A stretch of DNA of 64,000 nt from Burkholderia metallica (GTDB lineage: Bacteria; Pseudomonadota; Gammaproteobacteria; Burkholderiales; Burkholderiaceae), in the NCBI RefSeq assembly GCF_902832845.1, contig NZ_CADFDB010000016.1:88301-152300 (forward strand), given 5' to 3'. The position numbers and the translations under genes are program-made. Below, in pieces: positions 1 through 9,685 of the stretch. The notes beneath the pieces were generated by a model that saw only the letters and a list, made by a program, of their open reading frames with translations, was not told where the DNA came from and searched no databases. The stretch's first letter is position 1; the number at the start of each line of letters is the position of its first letter.

Positions 1-3000
1 GATCGACACCGCCTTGCCGCCCGATGCCGATGCGTTCTGGCCGATCGCGACCGCGCCTGCCGTCTGCGCGTTCGAACCGTCGCCGACTGCCACGCTGCTG
101 TTGCCGGCCGCGCTGGCGTTCGTGCCGGCTGCCAGGGCGTTGACGCCCGTCGCGCCCGTGTTGTCGTAGTTGCCTTGCTGCGTGCCGTTGTCGTTGACGC
201 TGTAGTAGTGCGTCTTCGCGGCATTGATCGCGGTCGAGGTCGAGGTCGACAGCGAAGCGACGTTGCTGTTCGTGGTGCTCAGGCCGGTGGACAGCGAGCC
301 GATGCCGGTCGACGTCGACGTGGACAGCGACAGGATCGTGCTGTTCGTGTTGCTCAGGCCGGTGGACAGCGAGTTGATGCCGGTCGAGGTCGAGGTCGAC
401 AGCGACGTGATCGAGCTGTTGGCCGACGACAGGCCGGTCGAGGTCGAGGTCGACAGCGAGCTGATCGAGCTGTTAGCCGACGACAGGCCGGTCGACGTCG
501 AGGTCGACAGCGAGCTGATCGAGCTGTTGGCCGACGACAGGCCGGTCGAGGTCGATGTGGACAGCGACGTGATCGAGCTATTAGCCGACGAGAGGCCGGT
601 CGAAGTCGAGGTCGACAACGACGTGATCGAGCTGTTGGCCGACGAGAGGCCGGTCGAGGTCGAAGTCGACAGCGAATCGATCGAGCTGTTAGCCGAAGAC
701 AGACCGGTCGAAGTCGAGGTCGACAGCGACGTGATCGAGCTGTTGGCCGACGAAAGGCCGGTCGAGGTCGAAGTCGACAGCGAATCGATCGAGCTGTTAG
801 CCGACGACAGGCCGGTCGACGTCGAGGTGGAAAGCGACGTGATCGAGCTGTTAGCCGACGAAAGACCCGTCGAGGTCGAGGTGGACAGCGACGTGATCGA
901 GCTGTTAGCCGACGAAAGACCCGTCGAGGTCGAAGTCGACAACGACGTGATCGAGCTGTTGGCCGACGAGAGGCCGGTCGAAGTCGAGGTCGACAACGAA
1001 GTGATCGAGCTGTTAGCCGACGAAAGACCCGTCGAAGTCGACGTGGACAGCGACGTGATCGAACTGTTGGCAGACGAAAGACCCGTCGAGGTCGAGGTCG
1101 AGAGCGACGTGATCGAGCTGTTGGCCGACGAGAGGCCGGTCGAGGTCGAGGTCGACAGCGAATCGATCGAGCTGTTAGCCGAAGACAGCCCGGTCGAGGT
1201 CGAGGTCGACAGCGACGTGATGGAGCTATTGGCCGACGAGAGGCCAGTCGAGGTCGAGGTCGACAGCGAGGTGATCGAGCTGTTGGCCGACGAGAGGCCG
1301 GTCGAGGTCGAGGTCGACAGCGACGTGATGGAGCTATTGGCCGACGAGAGGCCAGTCGAGGTCGAGGTCGACAGCGAGGTGATCGAGCTGTTGGCCGACG
1401 AAAGGCCGGTCGAAGTCGAAGTCGACAGCGAATCGATCGAGCTGTTAGCCGACGACAGGCCGGTCGACGTCGAGGTGGACAGCGACGTGATCGAGCTGTT
1501 GGCCGACGAAAGACCCGTCGACGTCGAGGTCGACAGCGACGTGATCGAGCTGTTAGCCGAAGACAGACCGGTCGAGGTCGAGGTCGACAGCGACGTGATC
1601 GAGCTATTAGCCGATGAGAGACCCGTCGAGGTCGAGGTCGACAGCGACGTGATCGAGCTGTTAGCCGACGACAGGCCGGTCGAAGTCGAGGTCGACAGCG
1701 ACGTGATCGAGCTATTAGCCGACGACAGGCCGGTCGAGGTCGAGGTCGACAGCGACGTGATCGAGCTGTTAGCCGACGACAGGCCCGTCGAGGTCGAAGT
1801 CGACAACGACGTGATCGAGCTGTTGGCCGACGAGAGGCCAGTCGAAGTCGACGTGGACAGAGAGTCGATCGAGCTGTTGGCCGACGAAAGACCCGTCGAG
1901 GTCGAAGTCGACAGCGACGTGATCGAGCTGTTTGCCGACGAAAGACCCGTCGAGGTCGAGGTCGACAGCGACGTGATGGAGCTGTTTGCCGACGAAAGAC
2001 CCGTCGAAGTCGACGTGGACAGAGAGTCAATCGAGCTGTTGGCCGACGAAAGACCCGTCGAGGTCGAAGTCGACAGAGACGTGATCGAGCTGTTTGCCGA
2101 CGACAGACCGGTCGAGGTCGAGGTCGACAGCGACGTGATCGAGCTGTTTGCCGACGACAGGCCGGTCGAAGTCGAAGTCGAGAGCGACGTAATCGAGCTG
2201 TCAGCGGACGACAAGCCGGTCGACGTCGAAGTCGACAGCGAGTCGATCGAGCTGTTTGCCGACGACAGGCCGGTCGAAGTCGAAGTCGACAGCGACGTGA
2301 TCGAGCTGTTTGCCGACGAGAGGCCCGTCGAAGTCGAAGTCGACAGCGAGGTGATCGAGCTATTAGCGGACGAGAGGCCCGTCGACGTCGAGGTCGAGAG
2401 CGACGTGATCGAGCTATTAACCGACGAAAGGCCAGTCGAGGTCGAAGTCGACAACGAAGTGATCGAGCTGTTGGCCGACGACAGGCCCGTCGAGGTCGAG
2501 GTCGAGAGCGAAGTGATCGAGCTGTTAGCCGAGGACAGACCCGTCGAAGTCGAAGTCGACAACGAAGTGATCGAGCTGTTAGCCGATGACAGACCCGTCG
2601 AGGTCGACGTGGACAGCGAAGTGATCGAGCTATTAGCCGACGACAAGCCGGTCGAAGTCGAGGTCGACAGCGATGTGATCGAGCTGTTAGCCGACGAGAG
2701 GCCCGTCGACGTCGAGGTCGAGAGCGACGTGATCGAGCTATTGGCCGACGACAGGCCCGTCGAGGTCGAAGTCGACAGCGAGGTGATCGAGCTATTAGCG
2801 GACGACAGGCCCGTCGAGGTCGAGGTCGAGAGCGAAGTGATCGAGCTGTTAGCCGATGACAGACCCGTCGAAGTCGAAGTCGACAACGAAGTGATCGAGC
2901 TGTTAGCCGACGACAGACCCGTCGAGGTCGACGTGGACAGCGAAGTGATCGAGCTATTAGCCGACGACAGGCCCGTCGAGGTCGAGGTCGAGAGCGAAGT

Positions 3001-6000
3001 GATCGAGCTGTTAGCCGAGGACAGACCCGTTGAAGTCGAAGTCGACAACGAAGTGATCGAGCTGTTAGCCGATGACAGACCCGTCGAGGTCGACGTGGAC
3101 AGCGAAGTGATCGAGCTATTAGCCGACGACAGACCGGTCGAAGTCGACGTGGACAGCGAGGTGATCGAGCTGTTAGCCGACGAGAGGCCCGTCGACGTCG
3201 AAGTCGACAGCGATGTGATCGAGCTATTGGCCGAAGAGAGGCCGGTCGAAGTCGAAGTCGACAGCGACGTGATCGAGCTGTTAGCCGACGACAGCCCCGT
3301 CGACGTCGACGTGGACAGCGACGAAATGGCGCTGGTCGCGGAACCAACTTGTTGGGCGACCGAGTAAAGCTGGCTGCCGTTGATCGCGTCGGTACTGGTC
3401 GGCGTTACCTGGCCGGCGGCGACATTGGTGATTTGTCGCTCCTTGCCCGCGCTGCCGACGCTGACGGTGCCGGCCGGCGTGGAGCCTTGGAATCCACCGA
3501 ACGTAACGCCGTTTACAGTCGCGCTGCTCGTGCCGACGGCCGGGCCGGTCTTCGAATTGGCGCCGAGTGCCACGGAATTGCTGTCGCCGGCATTGGCGCC
3601 GTTGCCAATGGCAATCGAATCGTTGGCGCTGGCAACGGCGGCGGTGCCGATCGCGATGGCGTCGGTGCCGGACGCGGTGCTGTCGGCGCCGGTCGAGTTC
3701 GCGTGGAAATACTTGATGCCCTTGCTGTTGATGTTGTCGATCGCCGAGCCCACGCTGTTGGCCGTCGCCGTCGTGCCGTCGGCGTTGTACGTGGTGTACG
3801 CCGGCGCCGAGACTTTGCCGGTCGTCGGGTCGTACGTCGAGCCGCCGCCGAGTGCCGACGCCGTGCTGGTGCCGAGATTGTCCGTCTTGGTCGAAACCGT
3901 GCTCAAGCCGGTGGACAGCGAGTTGATGCCGGTCGAAGTCGACGTGGACAGCGAGGTGATCGAGCTGTTGGCCGACGACAGGCCGGTCGACGCGGACGTG
4001 GACAGCGAGTTGATCCCGGTCGAAGTCGACGTGGACAGCGAGGTGATCGAGCTGTTGGCCGACGACAGGCCCGTCGATGCGGACGTGGACAGCGAGTTGA
4101 TACCGGTCGAAGTCGACGTGGACAACGAAGTGATCGAGCTGTTGGCCGACGACAGACCCGTCGATGCGGACGTGGACAGCGAGTTGATGCCGGTCGAAGT
4201 CGACGTGGACAGCGACGTGATCGAGCTGTTGGCCGACGACAGGCCGGTCGATGCGGACGTGGACAGCGAGCTGATGCCGGTCGAAGCCGACGTGGACAAC
4301 GAAGTGATCGAGCTGTTAGCCGACGACAGACCCGTCGAAGCGGACGTGGACAGCGAGTTGATGCCGGTCGAAGTCGACGTGGACAGCGACGTGATCGAGC
4401 TATTGGCCGACGACAGGCCGGTCGACGCGGACGTGGACAGCGAGTTGATGCCAGTCGAAGTCGAGGTGGACAACGACGTGATCGAGCTATTGGCCGACGA
4501 CAGCCCCGTCGATGCGGACGTGGACAGCGAAGAGATCGAGCTGTTGGCCGACGACAGGCCGGTCGACGCGGACGTGGACAGCGAGCTGATGCCGGTCGAA
4601 GTCGACGTGGACAACGAAGAGATCGAGCTGTTAGCCGACGACAGGCCGGTCGACGCGGACGTGGACAGCGAGTTGATGCCGGTCGAAGTCGACGTCGACA
4701 GCGAAGTGATCGAGCTGTTAGCCGACGACAGGCCCGTCGATGCGGACGTCGACAGCGAGGTAACCGAGCTGTTTGCCGAGCTGATACCGGTAGACAGCGA
4801 GTTGATGCCAGTCGAAGTCGACGTGGACAGCGACGTGATCGAGCTGTTGGCCGACGACAGACCGGTCGAAGTGGACGTTGACAACGAAGTAACCGAGCTG
4901 TTAGCCGAGCTGATACCGGTAGACAGCGAGTTGATGCCAGTCGAAGTTGACGTGGACAGCGACGTGATCGAGCTTGTGGCCGACGACAGGCCCGTCGACG
5001 TGGAGGTCGACAGCGAAGTAATCGAGCTTTTTGCCGAGCTGATGCCGGTAGACAGCGAGTTGATACCAGTCGAAGTCGAGGTGGACAGCGAAGTGATCGA
5101 GCTGTTAGCCGACGACAGGCCAGTCGACGTGGAGGTCGACAGCGAGGTGACCGAACTGTTGGTCGAGCTCAGGCCAGTGGACAGCGAGCTGATGCCGGTC
5201 GAAGCCGACGTCGACAGGCTGCTGATCGCGCTCGTCGTCACGCTCATCCCGGTGCTGAGCTGGGAGACGGTGACGGCATCCTGCGGCGCCGAGCCGTCGG
5301 CGACGTTCGTGATACGGCGCAGTGCCGTTGAGCTGCCGACCGAAACTTCCGACAGTGGCGCAGCGCTGCCCGTCAGATAGCCCGTTCCCGCCGGCGCGGC
5401 CGTGCCGGTCACGCTTCCCGCGCCGATCGCGACGCTGGACGCGTAATTGGCCGTGCTGCTTGCGCCGAGCGCCAGGGAGTTGGTGCCGGCGGCCGTCGCG
5501 CCATAGCCGAGGGCGGACGCGCCAGCACCACCCGCCGTGGCCGCCGAACCGAGCGCCGTCGCGTTGTTGCCTGCCGACGTAACGGCTGCGTTTGCACCGA
5601 TCGCGATACCCGACGTCGTCGCGGAGTTGACGTTCGAGAAGCGGCCCACCGCGATTGCATTCGTGCCTGCCGCAACCGCGCCGCCGGTGCCGGAGCTGTT
5701 GCCGCCGCCGATCGCGATTGCGCTGGAGCCTGATGCCGTGGTGTCGTTGCCGACTGCGGTTGCGCCCGTGTTCAGTGCCTTCGCGCCGGAGCCGATACCG
5801 ATTGCACTTGCGCCGGTTGCCGTCGTGGCCTGGCCGAATGCCTGCGAGTAGTTGCCCGATGCCGTCGCGTTTGCGCCGATTGCAATCGACGTTGCGCCGC
5901 TGGCCGTTGTCGTGCTGCCGTTGTTGCCCCCGATCGCGATCGCCTGGCCGCCAGTTGCGGAGACGCCGCCCCCACTATTGCCCGCCACATACTGCGCGTG

Positions 6001-6156
6001 CGCGACGTTGCCGGCTGTTCCCGCGACGAGCACAGCGGCTGCGACGGCCCTGACGACGGCCGACTTGTTCGGCTTTCCCCGTGCCGAATCGTGTTCCGAC
6101 GCGGCGACCCACGCGCCAAGGGCTTCGTTCCAGATCGAGCGGTATGTGCGGTTCAT
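1..6156 (-). CDS. trimeric autotransporter adhesin (YadA-like), N-terminal part
   Basis: Open minus-strand frame of 2052 codons with no stop before the left edge, so the C-terminal YadA anchor lies outside the window. The start at 6156 has a GGAGG ribosome site 9 nt upstream. Residues 1-24 begin MNRTYRSIWNEALGAWVAAS, the extended signal peptide region of type V secretion proteins; a hydrophobic stretch and a likely cleavage after AHA (about residue 54) follow. Next come YadA-type head repeats (AIAIG, AVALG, SIAIG) and neck motifs such as TNVAAG and AINGSQLY. Two long Ser/Thr stalk arrays of the type GLSSANSSITSLSTSTST follow, with a further head segment between them and another one at the left edge. 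Family knowledge: such proteins trimerise in the outer membrane and mediate adhesion, autoaggregation or serum resistance. The order head-stalk-head-stalk-head is visible directly; the binding partner cannot be inferred. Confidence 0.93.
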   Translation of the reverse strand, partial: MNRTYRSIWNEALGAWVAASEHDSARGKPNKSAVVRAVAAAVLVAGTAGNVAHAQYVAGNSGGGVSATGGQAIAIGGNNGSTTTASGATSIAIGANATASGNYSQAFGQATTATGASAIGIGSGAKALNTGATAVGNDTTASGSSAIAIGGGNSSGTGGAVAAGTNAIAVGRFSNVNSATTSGIAIGANAAVTSAGNNATALGSAATAGGAGASALGYGATAAGTNSLALGASSTANYASSVAIGAGSVTGTAAPAGTGYLTGSAAPLSEVSVGSSTALRRITNVADGSAPQDAVTVSQLSTGMSVTTSAISSLSTSASTGISSLSTGLSSTNSSVTSLSTSTSTGLSSANSSITSLSTSTSTGINSLSTGISSAKSSITSLSTSTSTGLSSATSSITSLSTSTSTGINSLSTGISSANSSVTSLSTSTSTGLSSANSSITSLSTSTSTGINSLSTGISSANSSVTSLSTSASTGLSSANSSITSLSTSTSTGINSLSTSASTGLSSANSSISSLSTSTSTGISSLSTSASTGLSSANSSISSLSTSASTGLSSANSSITSLSTSTSTGINSLSTSASTGLSSANSSITSLSTSTSTGINSLSTSASTGLSSANSSITSLSTSASTGISSLSTSASTGLSSANSSITSLSTSTSTGINSLSTSASTGLSSANSSITSLSTSTSTGINSLSTSASTGLSSANSSITSLSTSTSTGINSLSTSASTGLSSANSSITSLSTSTSTGINSLSTGLSTVSTKTDNLGTSTASALGGGSTYDPTTGKVSAPAYTTYNADGTTATANSVGSAIDNINSKGIKYFHANSTGADSTASGTDAIAIGTAAVASANDSIAIGNGANAGDSNSVALGANSKTGPAVGTSSATVNGVTFGGFQGSTPAGTVSVGSAGKERQITNVAAGQVTPTSTDAINGSQLYSVAQQVGSATSAISSLSTSTSTGLSSANSSITSLSTSTSTGLSSANSSITSLSTSTSTGLSSANSSITSLSTSTSTGLSSANSSITSLSTSTSTGLSSANSSITSLSTSTSTGLSSANSSITSLSTSTSTGLSSANSSITSLSTSTSTGLSSANSSITSLSTSTSTGLSSANSSITSLSTSTSTGLSSANSSITSLSTSTSTGLSSANSSITSLSTSTSTGLSSANSSITSLSTSTSTGLSSANSSITSLSTSTSTGLSSANSSITSLSTSTSTGLSSANSSITSLSTSTSTGLSSANSSITSLSTSTSTGLSSVNSSITSLSTSTSTGLSSANSSITSLSTSTSTGLSSANSSITSLSTSTSTGLSSANSSIDSLSTSTSTGLSSADSSITSLSTSTSTGLSSANSSITSLSTSTSTGLSSANSSITSLSTSTSTGLSSANSSIDSLSTSTSTGLSSANSSITSLSTSTSTGLSSANSSITSLSTSTSTGLSSANSSIDSLSTSTSTGLSSANSSITSLSTSTSTGLSSANSSITSLSTSTSTGLSSANSSITSLSTSTSTGLSSANSSITSLSTSTSTGLSSANSSITSLSTSTSTGLSSANSSITSLSTSTSTGLSSANSSITSLSTSTSTGLSSANSSIDSLSTSTSTGLSSANSSITSLSTSTSTGLSSANSSITSLSTSTSTGLSSANSSITSLSTSTSTGLSSANSSITSLSTSTSTGLSSANSSIDSLSTSTSTGLSSANSSITSLSTSTSTGLSSANSSITSLSTSTSTGLSSANSSITSLSTSTSTGLSSANSSITSLSTSTSTGLSSANSSITSLSTSTSTGLSSANSSITSLSTSTSTGLSSANSSIDSLSTSTSTGLSSANSSITSLSTSTSTGLSSANSSIDSLSTSTSTGLSSANSSITSLSTSTSTGLSSANSSITSLSTSTSTGLSSANSSISSLSTSTSTGLSSANSSISSLSTSTSTGLSSANSSITSLSTSTSTGINSLSTGLSNTNSTILSLSTSTSTGIGSLSTGLSTTNSNVASLSTSTSTAINAAKTHYYSVNDNGTQQGNYDNTGATGVNALAAGTNASAAGNSSVAVGDGSNAQTAGAVAIGQNASASGGKAVSI
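383..3330 (-). repeat. 54-bp tandem repeat array in adhesin stalk
   Basis: About 54 near-identical 54-bp units, each coding on the minus strand for an 18-residue unit of the form GLSSANSSITSLSTSTST. Units differ mainly by synonymous changes and a few substitutions (A/T, N/S, D/E on the complementary codons). The array is an exact multiple of three, so unit gain or loss keeps the frame. Because of its composition the array is also open in other frames on both strands; those frames code for arginine-rich or Asp/Glu/Val-rich nonsense. Confidence 0.92.
3911..5240 (-). repeat. composite 87-bp repeat array in adhesin stalk
   Basis: Second stalk array, nearer the N-terminus. Most units join the 54-bp module to a 33-bp module (minus-strand reading GISSLSTSAST), giving an 87-bp, 29-residue period. 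Toward the right end (4760-5200) the order becomes irregular with extra 33-bp-like modules. It is separated from the 54-bp array by a non-repetitive head-like segment at about 3330-3910. Confidence 0.85.
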
Positions 6157-6179
6157 GTCCTGCTACCTCCAAATATGCA

Positions 6180-6660
6180 CGCCACACACCGGTCTCTTTC
6201 GTTAGAGGAATATTCCGTGCGTTCGCGCGAATCTCAAAATTGATGGGCGGAGTTTATTGGAGGAGGATTTATAAGATTGCTAAAAAGTGACAAATAGCGG
6301 GTTGGTAAAGTTAAAGGATGGTTAATAAGTCGTCTTTTGATGTATTGGGTTCGAATGTATTTGAAGGTTGTAAGAATGATAAATGAAGGATTCGAATCAT
6401 CTGCTGCACATCCAATGTTTCTCATAAAAATCAATGAGTTGCTGTCGATATGTGCGATGGATTACACATGGAAACGTCTCAAACGTAAGACAAATGAAAT
6501 GGCAAACGTTTGCGCGATGATGGATTCTTTCATCTTTGTAATTTTTGAGAATGCGCTGCCGGATAATTCAATTGTATTTTTATTAATTTGTTAATTTTAT
6601 GTTTTTCACGCAGTTTGATTTTAATTTATTTAATTAACTGCCAATCTCTTTAATTGGAAA
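6180..6660. other. AT-rich intergenic region upstream of the adhesin
   Basis: Between the adhesin start and about 6660 the sequence becomes conspicuously AT-rich, with runs such as TTTTTATTAATTTGTTAATTT near 6580, against GC-rich flanks. I find no credible gene in it; the short open frames have no ribosome site or recognisable product. It is the natural promoter region of the adhesin. Such islands are typical xenogeneic-silencer (H-NS/MvaT-like) targets, which is inference here. Confidence 0.6.
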
Positions 6661-7388
6661 TCCCGACTACCGGACTATGCTGATCTGCGCATCTCGTCCG
6701 CTGCGATGGTCCGCGCGGCGGGCGTTCCCGGCGGGTTGGCGCGTCGAAGTTGTAAAAAAGTGCTACGGCGTGATGAACTTGTTCACCATCATGCATTTTC
6801 GAATTTGTCTTATTGACTATTTCCGTCGTGGTGGTAATGCAGCGGTGTTCGCAGAGGGTACGAATCAATCAGGGAGGCGTGACCTGCTCCTGCTGCGGGC
6901 TTGCGGGGGAGGAGGTGTTAAAAACGCCGGCCGGGCGTCGGCGGCGACGTTCCCGAATCGTCAAATTTCGGGTGCGACAATGTGTCCGCGCGCCCCGAAA
7001 CGTCGAAGAAAAAAGGGCGGGAATAAATGTGTCGGATGCGCGACATTCGGCAGCCGGATGCACGTCGGTGCGATCCTGCGCCGTGTCCGGTGGAGGGGCT
7101 TCGAGCGGGTGTCGGGCCCGCACAGCACAGGTAACGGGGTGCGCGCGATGCAAATACGACGAACGCGCACTACTGAAGTCCGAACCGAACGGGACACGCG
7201 GCGCGGGGCACGGAACAGACCGAATGCGTCGATCACTGCGTGTCGCGCCGCTGCACGCCCGGACGCGGGGCGATGCGATTGCCCGCGTCCGGATCGGGCC
7301 GGAATTCAGCCCGCCTCGCCGTTTCGATCGCCGATAACCTTGCCCGATCGCTCGACCTGACCACCGGCAACCGGGCAACCGGACGACC
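6661..7388. other. intergenic region, no gene recognised
   Basis: GC content returns to normal at about 6660. Open frames here encode Arg/Cys-rich strings with no family resemblance and no Shine-Dalgarno sequence, so I call none of them. No RNA gene was recognised. Confidence 0.4.
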
Positions 7389-7412
7389 GCGGGCAACCGC
7401 GCGATTGCCCGC
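7389..7412 (-). terminator. hairpin downstream of the ferritin-like gene
   Basis: Perfect 8-bp inverted repeat GCGGGCAA / TTGCCCGC with an 8-nt loop, ending 10 nt beyond the stop codon of the minus-strand ferritin-like gene. There is no T-run, so it may only be a 3' stabilising hairpin or part of a Rho-dependent end. Confidence 0.4.
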
Positions 7413-7422
7413 AGCGGCTGCG

Positions 7423-8325
7423 TTACTTCCTGAGAAACCGCAGCGCGAGCCGCGCCATCCGCGGCACGAACATCGGGCGCAGCAGGCGCTTGTCGTATCC
7501 GGCCATCCGCCGGTCGTTCTCCTCGAGACACAGCGCGATCAGTTCGCGCGGGTTCAGCGCGTCGCCGATGTCGGCGGTGCCGGTTGCCGGAAAATTCGCA
7601 TCGCGCGCCGCGCCGTCGGCGTCGATGCCGCGCGCGATGCTCATGCGGTCGCGGATCAGGCACACCCATACGGCGGCGACGCGGGCGAAGAACCACGGCC
7701 GGCGCCACCACGGCATCGTGCGCCAGTACCACGCGTACCAGTTCACGAAGAACAGGATGTGGCGGCCTTCTTCCTGGATCACCGGTTCGAAGGTCTCGAC
7801 GAGTTCGGGCGGGAAATAGCCGGAGCGCTGCGCGGAGCGGAACAGGCCGAATGCGAAGAAGCTGTCGATGCATTCGCTGAAGCCCGTCATCATCCACGAC
7901 CATTCGGGATCGGTGGGCGCCGGGTAAGCCGGCTCGGGCGCGAGCCGGATACCGTACGCCTCGACGAGCTTCGACAGCACGACCTTGTGGCGCGCTTCCT
8001 CGTTGCCGTCCATCTCGAGCGCGCGGCGCAGCAGCGGATCGCCGATCGTGGCCGCATAGGTCGCCACGCGGATCGATGCGCGGCCTTCCGTTTGCACCGC
8101 GATGTCCCAGATCGGCAGCGACGTGAGCCGCCTGAGCTCGGCGGGCTTGAGCGCTGGCCAGTCGATCACCGCCGGCTTGTACGGGTTGTGTGTGTCGAGC
8201 AGCATGCGGCAGAACATCTGCTTGTGCGCATCGGAACCGATCCGGACCGGACCTTGCCTCTCGAAGGTCCAGTTGCGCATTGCGTGATCTGCGGCTGCGT
8301 GCTCTTCCTGCAGCGTGTCACTCAT
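7423..8325 (-). CDS. ferritin-like domain protein, unknown function
   Basis: 300-residue protein, largely helical. Its N-terminal two thirds carry Glu and His residues in the spacing of a ferritin-like di-iron fold: EEARHK near residue 117, then ECID and EEGRHILFF further on. A Trp-rich segment (NWYAWYWRTMPWWRRPWFF) follows and may touch the membrane. The start at 8325 (MSDTLQEEH) was preferred to in-frame upstream codons because the upstream residues are basic and unconserved-looking; the ribosome site is weak. Family members include oxidases and hydroxylases, but no substrate can be named from sequence. It is followed by a hairpin and probably is a single-gene unit. Confidence 0.75.
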   Translation of the reverse strand: MSDTLQEEHAAADHAMRNWTFERQGPVRIGSDAHKQMFCRMLLDTHNPYKPAVIDWPALKPAELRRLTSLPIWDIAVQTEGRASIRVATYAATIGDPLLRRALEMDGNEEARHKVVLSKLVEAYGIRLAPEPAYPAPTDPEWSWMMTGFSECIDSFFAFGLFRSAQRSGYFPPELVETFEPVIQEEGRHILFFVNWYAWYWRTMPWWRRPWFFARVAAVWVCLIRDRMSIARGIDADGAARDANFPATGTADIGDALNPRELIALCLEENDRRMAGYDKRLLRPMFVPRMARLALRFLRK

Positions 8326-8420
8326 GGCTATTGTTATGCGATTACGGATCGAAAGATTCTTACATACCTTCCGTAAACGCGTATTTTCGAGCGGCGATGC
8401 GCAGGCCGGCCCCGCGTGCA

Positions 8421-8639
8421 TCACGCGTGCGTGTCGACCCAGAGGCGACCCCAGCGGGACGCGTAGGCCAGCGCGTGTTCTTCCTCGAAGAAGAAATCGA
8501 TTGCGTCGAACGACACGGAGCGCGGCGACGGGCCGCTGCTCGCCTTCTCGATCGTCAGGTTGGCGGCGAACAGCCCGTTCGGCAACCGGGCGGCAGCGGG
8601 GGCGACTTCATAACCCTTGTAGCGGATCGTACGGTTCAT
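8421..8639 (-). CDS. small conserved hypothetical protein
   Basis: 72-residue protein beginning MNRTIRYKGYEV. It has a mixed beta/alpha pattern and a C-terminal EEEHALAYASRWGRLWVD helix. It resembles small beta-proteobacterial proteins of the pattern [basic]-YKGY-...-F-EEA-...-G-R-D, which have no assigned function. The start was chosen at the internal ATG because the preceding residues look like untranslated sequence. No signal peptide or membrane segment is seen. It is oriented like the ferritin-like gene and lies 95 bp upstream of it. Confidence 0.6.
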   Translation of the reverse strand: MNRTIRYKGYEVAPAAARLPNGLFAANLTIEKASSGPSPRSVSFDAIDFFFEEEHALAYASRWGRLWVDTHA

Positions 8640-8872
8640 GGCGTGCGCGGAGAGAGTGCGGAGGTTCAGCGTACGAAAACCCGCCTGCGGCGTGAACCAA
8701 TCTTTCGGCCAATGCAAATCACGCGGCGGGCCGAATCGTTATCGGCACGGGGGTGCGGGAAAAGAGCGATCTAGGAGAAGCGTCGGCGTGCGCGGCGCAT
8801 GGCCGCTCGGATGTGCGCCGCCCGCGCCGGCGAAGCAGGTCGGCCGGGCGCGGGCGGTGGAAGGCGGGAGAC

Positions 8873-9523
8873 TTACTGGTTGGCGATCTTCAGCACGGGC
8901 GCGAGCGCATCGACCGATGCCGCATGCGATGCCGCACGGTGCGACGCGAACGCGAGCGCGAACTCGGCCGCTTGCGAGCCGACCGTTTCGAGCTGGGCGA
9001 CGACCTTCGGATCCGAGCAGCTGTCGGCGCTGTCGAAGCGCGTTTCGAGCGTGTTCACGGTTGCGCCGAACGGCGTCGGCCAGCCTCGCAGCGCGTGCAC
9101 GATCGAACGCAGCGACGTCAGCACGGTGCCGGCCGCCTGCCAGCCGTAGGCGGTGACGATCAGGCCGACCGCGCGCCCGTCGAGGTACGGACGATCGTCC
9201 GCGCGCAGTTCTTCCAGCGTGTCGAGCGCGTTCTTCACGAGGCCGGAAACGCCGCCGTGATAGCCGGGCGTCGCGATGATGATCGCGTCGGCTTCGCGTA
9301 CGGCGTCGATCAGTTCGCGCTGCGCGTCGGTCAGCGTTTTATGTTCGGGGGCGTAGTGCGGCAGCGTATGCAGGAACGGGCCGTCGAACAGGCGCGTACG
9401 TGCGCCGGCGGCCTGCGCGCCGCGCAATGCGAACGACAGCGCGCGTTCGGTGGACGACGCTGCCCGGGTGGTCCCGCCAATGCCGACGACGAACGGGCGG
9501 CGGTGCTGATCGAATGCAGTCAA
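8873..9523 (-). CDS. NADPH-dependent FMN reductase
   Basis: 216-residue flavodoxin-like reductase. The N-terminal strand and phosphate loop VVGIGGTTRAASSTERAL (about residues 12-29) bind FMN phosphate, and TPGYHGGVSGLVKNALD (about 104-120) is the second signature of the SsuE/azoreductase-like family. The expected role is NAD(P)H-dependent reduction of flavin or quinone in the cytoplasm. The start is TTG at 9523: an AAGGAG ribosome site lies 6 nt upstream and there is no ATG nearby. No sulfonate genes are adjacent, so the specific SsuE role is not supported. Confidence 0.85.
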   Translation of the reverse strand: MTAFDQHRRPFVVGIGGTTRAASSTERALSFALRGAQAAGARTRLFDGPFLHTLPHYAPEHKTLTDAQRELIDAVREADAIIIATPGYHGGVSGLVKNALDTLEELRADDRPYLDGRAVGLIVTAYGWQAAGTVLTSLRSIVHALRGWPTPFGATVNTLETRFDSADSCSDPKVVAQLETVGSQAAEFALAFASHRAASHAASVDALAPVLKIANQ

Positions 9524-9685
9524 GGGGCGCTCCTTGGGGATGGCTTGCCCGGCTAAGCACAGGCTTAAAACCAGATGGTAACGACCCCGACGCCACTCTG
9601 AAAACGACTTTTCGTTCTATCGATATGCCGCGCGGCAGGGGCAATCGTGTGCGCGCCCGCCCAGATCGATAGCAGAAATGCTTGG

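Noticed and set aside
383-3330. CRISPR array
   Set aside because: The repeats are contiguous 54-bp coding units without unique spacers, and no cas genes are near.
354-3347. Minus-strand Arg/Cys-rich frame of 997 codons
   Set aside because: Out-of-frame reading of the same array; composition is not protein-like.
224-3367. Plus-strand frame of 1047 codons over the repeat array
   Set aside because: Complement of the adhesin repeats; Asp/Glu/Val periodic nonsense without ribosome site or known family. The minus-strand adhesin frame explains the region from signal peptide to stalk.
6337-6594. 85-codon plus-strand frame in the AT-rich leader
   Set aside because: No ribosome site, no family resemblance; expected by chance in AT-rich DNA with few GC-rich stops.
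6677-7360. 227-codon plus-strand frame
   Set aside because: Arg-, Gly- and Cys-rich string without secondary-structure pattern or start signal.
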